Source of the DNA: Penelope pileata
Taxonomy: Eukaryota > Chordata > Aves > Galliformes > Cracidae
Length of the DNA: 64,000 bases
Direction: 5' to 3'
NCBI GenBank assembly: GCA_013396635.1
Contig: WBMW01005677.1
Span: forward strand, 636,906 to 700,905
The notes beneath the pieces were generated by a model that ran no database searches, was not told the origin of the DNA, and saw only the letters and a program-made list of their open reading frames with translations. A program made the position numbers and the translations under genes. Of the stretch, positions 36,051-48,300 are shown one piece after another; the first letter of the stretch is position 1, and each line of letters starts with the position of its first letter.

Positions 36051-39000
36051 CCACACCCAAATCAGCATTGGTCAGACTGAACTAAATTTGGCCAGCACGT
36101 ACCCGGCGCTCATCAGGATGATGGATACATCTCCATCATCCAGCACTGCTGGCACACTCAGGGGAGTCTCTCTCATCATTTTGGACGAGCCCAGTCCACC
36201 TCTGAGTGGAAATCTAGAACGACAATGACACTGCTGGTTTTGACACGCCTGTCCTCACCTGTTGCAGCTAGAAATATTAGGTTTCCTGTTGGTTTTCCAA
36301 TGGCTCAGGTCCAAATACTGATGCTCACACATCAGCAGCAAAGTAGAAAATGAAAGGTGGATGAACTCTGGCGTAAACAAGAAATAGGTAAATGTTCTGA
36401 TGTCCCCAGGAAAAGCAGGGAAAAATTGTTATTACTTGTGTTTCAAGCTGGACTACACAGGACTACACGGGTTTACTCTCTATTACCCCCTAAATAACAA
36501 ATGGTTCTTCTTTTTAAAAGCTTGCTCCTAGCAACAAAACACAGCAGATTGGGGTGGATGGTCTTAAAGCCTTTCTGCAATGAAAGGGGGGAAATAGGAG
36601 ATTTTTCATCCGTGCCCATACCCCTTGATCCAGTTTTCTCTAGGCCTGGCATATTAACAAGACAATTACCTGCAGGAACTGTCTCAGGAGATTATTTTTC
36701 TGTAAGGACAAGTGAGGCACGTGGAAATAATATGGTTGAAGCTGGAACTCGTTCGGTGCATTGGTGCTAGCAGGTCTTTTTAAATGTCCTGCTATGGGAT
36801 ATTTAATGAAAACAAGCAATAAGAAGTCTAAGTACCTGTCTTACTGCTTATATTTTAATCATGGATATCAATATTTAGTCCTGGATTGTTCTCAGGTAAA
36901 TCAGAGTAAAGCCAGAGAACCTACATTTGCTGCTCCAGATTCACAAAAATAGACCGAGGAACAATAGCTTTGCACAGCAACTGTAGCACTGATTACACGT
37001 CCTCTAAGCCATAGCACACTGCAGGTATATTCAACTTCTTACTAAGCACAGCATTTAAGAAAATCCCACTGAAATAAAATAACTGAAAAATACGAGAAAC
37101 GCTTTAACTGAAAGAAACTGACATCAGAAAAAAGATAATTTTGAGTTTTCAGCACCCCATCTGTTGCAACTAATGACATTAAAGTGAGAGAGGAAACATT
37201 TTAACTTAACCTTCTCAAGCAGTTTACCCAGTGAGATCAGTCAGGGCCGAGGATAACGTGCCGTGAGAGGTCATATCACTGTAGCACTGTATTTACAGGA
37301 TGTCAAGAAGCTCAGGGGAACTGTGTGGAGGTCTATACAAGTTCTCCTGCAGCAGTGCAGAGGGAATCCTGGATCATTAAAAATTAATTTCCTTGGATTC
37401 TCTGATGTGTAGTTTGCAATACACAAATACGACACCGTATATCATTAGCCAAAGAAAAGACATCCCACACTGGAACTGGATGCAACAATTGAACAGCTTT
37501 AGATGTTCAGTAAATTGACAACTATGCACCACAATTCTGGTACGTCAGACCCCAAACTCCCTGAAATTGCAATATTTATCTCCAAAACCATAACTGTCTA
37601 AACATTTACATCAAGTTTCTTCCATAAAACACACATTGAAAGTTTAGAAATGTTGACTGAATCATTTCCTGTGACTCAGTGATCTGCTATTGCATCTGTG
37701 CAGAACACCAGGAGAGCTGTTTTTAGCTTGACAATTTTACAATTCAATGGAATGTTAATGGCCTCTTAAATTTCATATAAAACAGCTTCTTATCATGTCC
37801 TTAATCTCTTATCAGATGTTATCTCAAGTGAAAAAAAAAACTCAAGGCCAGATTATAACCATGGAGAGAAGTAGTAAGAAAATTCTCCCATGCAACCGAT
37901 CTCAGATTGAAGATTAGCAGCAACTGTGTGCCAGCTATTTCCTGTGATTGATCAGATATCTAGAGAATCATTACTCTGTTCCCCTGGTCGTATGTTACCC
38001 AGGACACACCAAGAGAAGGGGGGGGGGTTGCTGCTGGAGTTAGAAGTTGTAAACCTCCTCCTGCTATGAGCCAAAAGTAGTTTGCCGTGCTCTGAAGCCA
38101 CTCTCAGAGCAAATCGCAGACATACAGGCTGTTGCAGCTATCTCTTCAAAGCTAGCTCAAGGCAACATCAAATTTTACCCAATCTTTAGATTTTAAATGG
38201 AGCAAAGCCCACATCCCATTGGATATTGTCTCTGGATCAGTACGGATCCTCTGCTTTTTAAGCAGGTTTCACCTCCCCTCCTGCCATATGCAATAATCCC
38301 AGAAACAAAACTGGTGCGCGTCTGTACAAACTCTTATGGAAAGAGAGAAACTGAATACCACGCTGTGCTGGCACATGGACAGAGTAAACAAGCTGAAAAG
38401 AGAGAGATGCTTTCCCTCACCCTCCCTTTCTAGCCCTACCACTCACTTGAACTGTAAATTTAAAATGTCTGAAAAGTAGGTTAAAATATCACTAACTTTA
38501 TTTCTTTTAAAGCACACTTTTCCACTGACACCTTGATAAAGACATTCAGCTTTTAGAACGCACTGTTTGTTTGGTTTAGGAGAAGCTCTTACTATGCGAT
38601 CGCTGAAAGCAGATAGGAGAGAGCGGACTGCACGGCTTTTGTTGAGCCTGCATTTTAGAGCAAATATCTTTGAAGCACAGCCCACTGAGAAGAACAGCTT
38701 TTTACAGGAAACAGAAGAAAATACTGTGTGCTCAAGACAAATGGGATTTTCCTCGGGCAAGAAAGATGTAATAAACATCTCAATACAAAATTAGTTAGGA
38801 AATATGAAAGGTTGGGGGCTGAACTCTGCTTTTACAAAGACAAAGGAAGAAAATGCCTATGCCGAAAGACCTACAAATTCCTCTAGAGCAGATTTTAGAT
38901 ATAACCAAAAAAATTTAAGTGAGTGCTCTGATATATGCCTGCAAACCAGCCAATATGACAACAGCGTGTAAGAAGTGGCAGAAACGTGGAACCTTTCCAT

Positions 39001-40940
39001 CCCATCACAGCACGCCAACAGACCAAAGCCATTTAGCTGCTGTAACTCACCACATTCCTTATCACCCCTGTTTCTCACGTGGTCAGAACCTCACTCCCAC
39101 CTGCACCTGATAACAGCATTTCCCCGGCTTCCCCTCCAGCTACTGCTCTGCATGGCTCCACCTCCCTCCCCCTGCGCCCAGGACCTCAGGCTGCCGTCCA
39201 CACCTCCACTGCCACCACCTCATGGTGCTCCAGTCACCTCCCTGCTCTGCATCCCTTCTCACTGCCAGCTGCTGCACTGTTTGCTGGAATTTTTCACTTA
39301 CCACTACCTGCAGGTAACAACTTAAAGACAAAACTGCAGAGCCCAGTCCCATCCGAAGAGCTAGAGCAGGTGTGAGTTGCTAACACCTCTACCACTAAAA
39401 ACAGGTCTCGCTGTTGGTGGATTCTGTCAACATTTGAGGAAGGTAATTTTTAAAAGAACAAAGTATGCAGGAAGTTTAACGCTCCAAAGTTTTAAATGTA
39501 GGTTTTCCCACAGTTCTGTCACAGAGAGAAGGGTCTTCAGCAGCAAAGAATAGCGTATGGTCTTGAGTGAAAGGGGCCGGTTTTTGTTCTGGTCAACTGA
39601 GTGTTAAAGTTATCAGTCACCCAAGGCAATCTGTCCACCAGAAATCAGACTTACAAAATAAAATGACTTGCTTTTCTTGGCCCAGAAATACAGTTCTCTC
39701 TGGCCTTAATTAATTTGTCTGTATTTGGGAGAATGTTCCTATGTTTAACTATTAGCGCATAATCGTTGTGGGACCGAGGCAAAAATTGTTGGTAGATATT
39801 TGACCTGCCTTTCCCTATTTAGTCATCACTTTTGAAGACCTTTGTATTTATGGCTCATGTCTTCTTGCTCTGATCTGAACAGCCAGAGGAACAACTGCAT
39901 GCAGCAAAGCAGCGAAGTTTGCTGCCAAGCAAAAAATCTGAATCCCACATGCTTCACACTCAGTCTTTTATTGCTGTTTGACTTCTACTTATCTATCCTT
40001 TGTTAGATTTTGTTAGAGATGAAATAATTCATGTGAAAAAAAAAATGAATTAGAGGGCATTAAACAGAGAAAATCAACATCTAAGTCAGCAAAATCAGCA
40101 AAGTTCAGGAAAATTCAGACAGGTGAAGAGCTAAAAAAGCAGTTCACCTATCAATTCCTCAAGCAAGCAAAAAAAAGGAAAAGTTTTCAATTTGAACATT
40201 AAAAAAGTGCTTTAAGTGGCATAAAGCCACAGCTTTAAGTTTGATGAGTAGCTAAGACAAACTAATGGTTCCCTGCAGCTGAAAGTATGAGATCCATCTG
40301 TTCCTTATTTCTTCTCCTGCTTCTCTCCTTCTATGCCCCAGCTCTCTTCCTCTTCCCCTGCTCACAGCCACATCATCTATTGTCACATTTTGTGGCTGGA
40401 GCATCAGCCACCTCTATGGATTGATTCAGTTCTGTGAAATGGCAGAAAACCATCCATAACATAAAGGGCAGAAATGGTCTGTCATTTCAGTGAGTTAAAT
40501 CAGTTCCTGGAGAGATACAAGTGTTAGAGAAGATTCAAATTTATGATGGGAAGAGAAAGAGAGAAGGGTAGAGGACTTCACCTTTTTGGAAGTAGTGAGC
40601 TAGTCTGTCTGCTCACTATGTCTCATTTGACTACTCCCTAAAAAGACTGCACGAAAAGTGGTTTTCACCTACATATTCCAAACCTGGTATAGACCTCAAA
40701 CTGATCTCAGATATATGGTAGCTATCCTGGAATTGCATCAAAATTAGCATATTTATTCAGGAACTGGACTTCCTTCTATGGATTCAGAGCACTCCATCCT
40801 GCTTTTCTTAGTATTTTGGCCTTTACATCTCATTTCCCCATTATTCAGTGGAGCTGTTTTTAATGACTGGGACAAAAAACCTTCTGTCTAGGGTTCAGCA
40901 GCCCTTTTTCTGGCTTCAGAGTAGCAAGAACTATCTGAAC
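36051..40940. other. single-copy DNA, no gene recognised
   Basis: Only chance frames and a G10 run at about 38018-38027. The block at 39070-39310 is C-rich and ends in a CTGCAG-GTAACA step that resembles a splice donor, but no matching acceptor or protein signature is evident. Confidence 0.55.
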
Positions 40941-40944
40941 TCAG

Positions 40945-42680
40945 ATGTTCCCAAAACACCAACCTACAAAGAAACCTCTGCTCACTATTCATCCTGGCTT
41001 GAAGGTAGAGCAGATACATAAAATTCTGAAGCTTCCTCCTGGCTCAGAAAGGGTTCCATGCTCAGCTCCATGTTTGCAAAAGAGATCTGGAAAAAATGTT
41101 CTTTGTCTGAACATTATTGTTCCTTGGGGGTGGCAGAGCATGCCCCTTCTGCAAGAGAGAATAGGCTGCAAGGCCCCCCATGGCACACAGCAGCTCCCAG
41201 GGAATCTGTGATAGGCCAATACCCCCCTATGCCTCTAAACCATCCACAATCCCCGACAGCCACCATGTCAAATGACAATAGGGCAGAATCCCCAGAAGAG
41301 TTTCAGTCTTCTGACAATGAATTGAGAACTTTATTAGAATAAGTAGACCAGAATTCCCCTTAAGAAGGCACTCCCAAAGTATGGTCCACGAGGCCAGCCT
41401 AAACGCTGTGAGGCTGGCCTGCAAAACTCTATTAAAAGCAATGTTTTCAACATTGTCTCTTTTACAGGTTTGATGAAACAGCTCAGTGGCAGTGCCGGAG
41501 AAAGAACAAGGCTAACAGTCCTCCACCGGTCGGAAACTTTGGGAACTTCTACCTCATACCACTTTTCTCATATCCTCCTACTCCTGGCAGAGTTTTTCAG
41601 CCAGATATCCTGTTACAGACTTGAAGTTGCAGCAGGTCCATCACTGCTTCCTCTCTCCAGCGAGGCTCTGGTTCTTCTGAAGGTTCCAGAGCTGCACTTG
41701 GGGTCAGCTTGGTGACCACCCTGCCAACCTTGCCATCCTCACCTTGAGAGAACTTCTGCCTGTTCAGTTCTTCTGGGCACTGACCTCTGCAGGGGTGGAC
41801 TCTCCTTGAGAGGCCTTTTGCCTGGTTTCCAGCATGACTAACATTAACCTTCACCGCACACCACAGTTCAGTAAAGTTTACATACCTCAGCCAACGGCAG
41901 TCCCATATGGTCTACCTCCAGTGACAGTGATGTCAGCAGGTATTGCCCAACATTTTCCCTATTTAGTTTTATTGCCTCTAGATTGCCTGATTGCATCTTG
42001 CGTAAGATTTCTGTGTTTGAGGGGGAAGACCTGAAAACGCTGGATTTTGACACCTACAAGCTTCCTGTCACTTACACCAGGCCACTTGAAAGGAAAGTGG
42101 ACCTCTCACTTCGGCAGTAGTGTTCCCAGCTGCTGACTGGCAGAGTGCCGGATGAGATTGCCCTGTAGCCAAGAGGAGCTCACATGGCTAGTTTTGCTGC
42201 ATACTTCTCTCCTGCTCTCCTTTACCAGTCTGATCCCTTGTGAAATGAGTGACCTGGATGTTGTATGCTTAAAACCACGCTGCATTTTACAATGCCTGCA
42301 ACATTACAGACCTAAGAGACTGCTCTTCACCATGGCTATTCCTTCCAAGAAATGAGAAGATGCCTTTCTAAGATCCATTCCTGTTGTTTTAGGTAGAAGT
42401 ATTTCTGCAAATTTGGATCAGCCACTAGTTGCAACACAGGAAAGTCACACGGGCTTAGTGCCATTCAGCAGCTACTGCTCAAACTGGACTTCACGTCTCA
42501 GAGGTGGTATTGTTCTAAGCTCTGCTCTTAACCTACCCTTCACTGATGGATGTCCCCAAACCCTATTCCCACACAGGCCGTGTATCTTCCTATTACATCC
42601 TACCGTATACTCTATCCACCTCTTGTCCTGCAACCAACATGGGGAATCTTTGAATATTTGGTTCATTCACTAAATGAAAA
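40945..42680 (+). pseudogene. decayed gene remnant with intron-like signals, unidentified
   Basis: I see a series of short coding-like blocks on the plus strand, each broken by stops or frame changes. One frame at 41205-41342 reads PMPLNHPQSPTATM then AESPEEFQSSDNELRTLLE. After a CTCTTTTACAG acceptor-like site at 41458-41468 comes FDETAQWQCRRKNKANSPPP and then NFGNFYLIPLFSYPPTPGRV. At 41873-41938 there is VYIPQPTAVPYGLPPV. At about 42004-42118 there is ISVFEGEDLKTLDFDTYKLP, ending in LSLRQ and a stop. At 42392 another TTTTAG acceptor-like site precedes SANLDQPLVATQESH. Proline, serine and tyrosine richness resembles the C-terminal tail of a transcription factor. WQCRRKNK right after an acceptor could be the ruined third helix of a homeodomain, offset by a two-base deletion; many homeobox genes have an intron at that point. 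That identity, including an oocyte homeobox such as NOBOX, is only a guess. Confidence 0.4.
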
Positions 42681-44925
42681 AATGTGACTACAGAATTACA
42701 AATGCTGCATGAGGTAACCAACAGGAAGTGTAGTATACACAACTCCCTTCGTGTTTATTTTGCCTTTTTTTTTTTTTTTTCAAGTGAAGATGCAATAGCT
42801 TGCATTTTTTGAGCAGTAGCTGTGGTCAGTTTTGGATGTGCTTGATGCTTGTCTCATGATTATACCAATTCTGCAACATGTCATTAGCCTCTTTTGAAAA
42901 CACTGACTTTGTAAAACTCTCCTGGATACACAGTGGGAGAACACATCACCTTTAAATGTCTCCTCAGTCAGTATGGCACTTCAATCTGACCTTAAACTAG
43001 TCTCCAGCTATCTCTCCTGTTTACAGACATAAAGTAAAGCTGCTCCTGGAGTTGTATTAAGAATCAGTCTTGCTGCTTCAATGGGAAGGAGCCCAGATTA
43101 CAGACCTGCTGCCTACTACACTTCCTCACTCCCTAGAAACTTTCCCCTAGCACGCATCATATACTACGATGACAGACACACTGGAAACTTGTCAATTTGA
43201 CTTGAGAAAGGTAGGGACAAAGAATGTATTTAGAAGCTAAATACTAGACTGTGTTTTGAAGTGACAAGAAGTCTGAGTTTTTCTTAGCAGTTTCAGTTTC
43301 CTGTCCTTTTTTCTGTTCTTGGCACTACATTTTCACCTTTCTTCTTGTCCTTGTACCCACAGGATGAATGACATTCCTTTGTGCACATATGGAGGAAAAC
43401 TGTCAGCAAGAAGCAGAAACAAAGTGAAGTACTGGCCTATATCCTGCGAATTGTCAATACTTTTTAAAAATGTGCTATTGTTGAAAACTGTTCCAACACC
43501 CTCAGAGCAGTGCAAGTCCCGTAAACACTGCTTTGGGGAACACAGTCACATTAGCAATGCCCATCAGTGAGGACAGCAGCAGACACCAGATAAGCAGAAA
43601 CAGTTGCAATTAGTGCTCTAAAGACTGCAGAGAAACGTGTAATAATTGTTTTCATTCAGTGGATGCTAACACTGTAACCAAAAGCGCAGGACAATCTGCA
43701 GGTGTAAGTAAGCACACAGCTTCTAACACCAGGTAACTCTGCCATGTGTGTATTCTTCACTTACTAGACCCATTTTCACAAATGAAAAAGCTATAGCTGC
43801 TCATTCCCTGATGCTATAAACCATATCCACTCCTGGCCATATTGACCTCATCATCCTAGTATTTGTATTTTTTCCTCATCCTGGCAAATATGTAAAATAT
43901 TGTTTCGTACCATTATAACCTTCCATTAATGGCTGAGGAGTTAATTTAAATTTGTGATACAAAGATCGCAGTAGTCTTCATTGTACCAATACATTTCATG
44001 AGGGAATTTCTTTTGAAACAAGACGCAATTCTGAACTAATCTTTTTACACTGAAATGCTTCTGAAAACTCCTGCTACCCCCTAGGAGGTGTATTACTTTC
44101 ATAAACAGTTACGCAGTATGTACACACAGTGTCAGTTTTGCAAAGTACTCTAAAAAGCAAATATGTATATATGTATTCATGAATCAAACAGTATACAGAA
44201 ATAAGAAAAAGTATCTGTAAATTACACTCATTCTGAAGAGCAGCATTCTCCTGGTCACAAGCCTTGGGATGCAAGGTCACCCCATTTGCTGATGTTGAAC
44301 GAGTAAACCTACAACAGCACTTAAGCATGCACGAAACTTTCCTTCGCAGAACACTTATGTTCCCCACAAGCTCCTGTACAGATGTTGTAACAAGTCTGCT
44401 AGAAATTAAAACTAGTTCAAGCTGTTAAATATCTTTCACTTCCTTCTCTGGGTCTCTCTTTGCAGATTGGAGGCCAGAAATAAAACAAGTACACACTCAG
44501 CAAAGGACCAAGAAAGCCTTTAAATATTTGTACTCTGCAGCCAAGGCAGGGTGGGGGTGGAATAAGCCTATCCTATTTATCCTACTACATTTATTATGAA
44601 CAGTCTACACTATTCAAAACAGACATTCCAGTTTAACATTTTAACTTACTTACCTATCAAGAGCAACACTGCTGGGAAATCACACGAGTACTTACAGGCT
44701 TGCTTTTTACTAGCCATAAAATAATTTCAGTAAAGGGTGCAATGTTTTTAGCGAAACTATTAGGCGAATACAGGCCTAGCAAGGAGGATAAAATTCCTTA
44801 TTCCAGTACACAGAATCGTACCAGTAATAATTGCGTTCGGGGAAGGGGAAGTTGTATTCTTACAACTACACCGATATAAATTGAAGCAGGATGAGTAAGA
44901 ACAAACTGTTCTGCACATGCATATC
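42681..44925. other. single-copy DNA, no gene recognised
   Basis: Contains a T16 run (42765-42780) just to the right of the remnant at 40.95-42.68 kb. It has no repeat end and no promoter-like feature. Confidence 0.55.
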
Positions 44926-44929
44926 CTCT

Positions 44930-45330
44930 TTCAGATCCAGTTGTGTAGGATGAACCAGCCTCCGCTCCTGGCCGCTGCTCCTAACCCATCCGCTGCAGGT
45001 TACCGCTGGCAGAGCCCTGCTAACAGAAGAGTCTGCAGGAGCACTCACACCAGTCCAGGCAGCGAGGTCATCGGCTGTTTCAGTCAAATCTAGCTGTGCC
45101 TGTAGCGGATGAGGTAAGCACACTTACTTCCATTGCAAGATTTATCAGGGTGATACTTTTCAGCAGCAAGGTTGGCAATGAAGAGACGATATTTTGACAT
45201 CCCCTGCCAGCCCCGCTATTTGCAAAGTCAGCAGCTGTCACCACAGCCTTAAGCGACTGATTCAGAACAAAGCAATGCCTGTCAGGATCCCACATTTGGC
45301 CCTGCTCAGCCTGCAATTTACCCACTCCTG
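44930..45330. other. GC-richer patch with strong splice donors on both strands
   Basis: The surroundings are AT-rich, but this 400-base patch is clearly richer in GC. On the plus strand GATGAG-GTAAGC gives a donor-like site after 45113. On the minus strand GGAA-GTAAGT gives a near-perfect donor ending an exon at 45128. Upstream of it on the minus strand, from an ATG at 45200-45198, an open frame runs MSKYRLFIAN, LAAEKYHPDKSCNG and into the donor. The KYHPDK string is what the HPD loop of a DnaJ J-domain looks like, but 24 codons are not enough to claim one. These could be exons of long non-coding transcripts or chance. Confidence 0.3.
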
Positions 45331-48300
45331 GGTGAACTATTAAGATCTGAAGATATTGATTTATAACTTCATACCTCTACATTGCCTCAACAATGCCATT
45401 AGCATACAGTTAAACACAAATCACTATTTGCATCACCGATGGACATGTGACTACTGACTCCAACAGTTCTTAGAGTTGAGCTGTTCTTCTTTCTTACAAG
45501 AACTGAAATGCACACTCACCTTCTGCAGAAATGGTCTGAAAATTCAAAGGGCTTCAGTGATAACTTGAGTGTTTTGGTCCATTACTCTGCAACGGCATTA
45601 TGAATGAAAGAGACCTCATATGCAGATGGTTAAAAAAACATTCAGTTGTATCAATGATGAGCTAGGAGACAAAACTACCATCATCTTTGGTTTACAAGAT
45701 TCCTGTAAGATTATCTGGTCACAAATTTCTTCTCCAGTCAAATGCATGGTCCCACTGTTTAGCTTGAAATGTTACTAGCCAATATGATGTCACTCAAATC
45801 CTCTGTTGTGTGTCTACACAAAAACAAAATCACTAACACTGAAGTGTTGGCTTCACAATTAGAGGAAAAGCTCATTAAGTGAGTTGCTTAAGCGAGTTGC
45901 TCTGATATATTGACCTTACATCTTTGCCACTGTGTTTTTAACCTAATGATCCTCCCTCTATTCACACACTATCACGGCACTCGTTACTACTGACGGCAAA
46001 TCTGAGGTACAGCTCTTTAAAGTATTCTGGAGTATAATGAGGTACTACAATACAAAGTCCTATACTCTAGGTTGAAGGTAGAGCACTTGTATTAACATCT
46101 TCACTTGACTATGGCCAGAACATGAAGGTTTTCTTGCATAGCTCTGCTAAGGAGGGTCTTCTGTTGTTGTTGTTGTTAAGTAGTAAATCTGATGATGGGT
46201 ACAACATTGTACTTTTTCTATAGTACTACTACATGTACGGAGTCACTGACGCAGCTTATTAGTCAGATATTTGCCATAGGTACCCACAGAATCTCAGGTC
46301 ACTCCTCAGCTAGAAAGGTGCACTCAGGATTGCAGAGGGGATGGAATCTGTTCCTTGAGACAGAGGGCAAAAATCCACATCTTCCATCAAAAATCAGATG
46401 TGGTCAAAAGAAACCACAAAAAACCCTCACGACATAGCTTATGTCTACAGTGCCATGGGAATTAACACATAATATAATCACTTTGCACACTAAGCGAAAA
46501 AAAGTCTTCAGTTAATAAATGAATGGAATTCAAAACGTAAATAAATACACAAGCTGCTAAGCTTTAACAACATATATAGGTTTCAGGGTCAACAATCTTC
46601 TGATTAGATTAGCAAACAATACACATAAATACATTTGATTTCATGATAAAACAACTCTATATTTATAAAATTAAACTAACATTCCCTTGAAATACGTTTC
46701 TTTCCACAGCACCATGAATGTAGTTACCACTCCAGTCAGGGATGTAAGAATGACTTTCTGAGGCTTCCTACAAACTCTGCCCTTCTCTTGCTAGTGTTTC
46801 TTCTTCCACATTCTACCTAAGTTGTGATAAAAGGTGTATATGTGGCACCACTAGTTATTAAAACATGAGACATTAACTGATGGGTGGCTGATACTCTCCA
46901 GTGCTTTGCTTTTCAGAAATCAGACAGAGAGCAGGAATCTCAGACCTTGTCTTCATCCAATATCCACATTAAAAGAATTCTTTAAACTCTGAAATTTTCC
47001 CAGGGTGGAATTAAAGAACTGAAAGCCTTTTTCCCATTATACTAATGTATGCATATCTTCAGAGAAAATAAAATAAGGACTCACCTCAATCTAAAAGTCT
47101 TCTATTGCCATTATTAATGCTGCTACATGGTTCTGATTTTCTCCTTTTAATTGGTTATTCAGTTAATTGAAACATTAATTGCTAATGGTTTAATATATTC
47201 CATACATGATCGCAGAAGTCTACAGACTAGTCTTATTACAACAGAAACACATATACATGAAACATCCTTTGGAGAGATTTGGCTTCAAACAAATGTCTTT
47301 GATTATTGGCATAGAATGTTATTTGTTCACTATTACAAAAAAAAATTAAAAGCACTTTATTTAATTATACTTCAGAATAGTCCTTCAAAAGTTCACTTTT
47401 ACTTTGAAAAACAAGCTCCATGGAAAAAGAAATTAGCTTCCTAATAGCTCTACTTTATTACATCTCAAATCCTGAACCATAACTTGTTACTCCAGCATAT
47501 GGGAATCACAGCAAAAAATAAACCAATTACTGCAGCATAATGAATTACTGTTCGGCAGCGGAGCAACAGTAACTGGTCGCACGCGCGCTTTTGGCAAAAC
47601 AAGATGCATTATTTTAAACACTGATGAGGATATACATTAGGCTCTCCTCACAACCACAACAAAGCAGCTGTGTTCTTCCAAAGCGTGAATTCCCTGTAAG
47701 ACAGCAATCTAGGTTCTGTATTTCCTCCTGAACTATCAACAAGGCCATGCACCAAGCTTCCCATTACATACTGACCAGAAACTACTGAAGTATCTTTAGC
47801 ACCACTGAAGGCCTAACAAGAGCATGATGTGGCTGCATCGAGGCCTCAGATGTCCTGCAGCCTTTTTGCTGTGGAGACAGCATAAAAATGGATGAGGGAT
47901 CTCAGCTGGCCCTCACACCTCAGGCTGCAGGGAGAAGGCTCATCGTTTTCACACACACACAGAAGTCGCTTGATGCAGCACTCTCTAGAGACCCAACTAA
48001 GTGTGGAAACACAGGATGCTACTGACTTCTGGGGAGAAGAACAGGTTTTGCTATGAACAGGTGTTTGTTACAGTTAAACTGTTAAGTTTACCTTATAGCA
48101 ACCTGTGGGCTATGTTGGAGTCAGCGCAAGGTAGCCAGCACCCCCAGGTTTGTGCTGAAAGCAAACAAGGACAGCCCCAGCCTCAGCAGGAGCACAGGTC
48201 TGCGCAGGACAGCTTGCTCTGCACTCCCCTCCTGCAGCAACGACTGTGGGGGAGAGAGTTTCTCTCATGCTTTGGTTTCAGCTTTCTTCGTAAATTGGCC

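Noticed and set aside
39070..39310. C-rich block suspected to be a second copy of the LTR-like minisatellite
   Set aside because: It shares GC content and CTGCTC words but not the ordered units or LTR-like edge.
42765..42780. T16 run taken as the poly(A) tail of a retrocopy of the 41-42.7 kb remnant
   Set aside because: The remnant reads on the plus strand, so a retrocopy tail would be poly(A) and not poly(T) at this end. The acceptor-like sites also argue against a processed copy.
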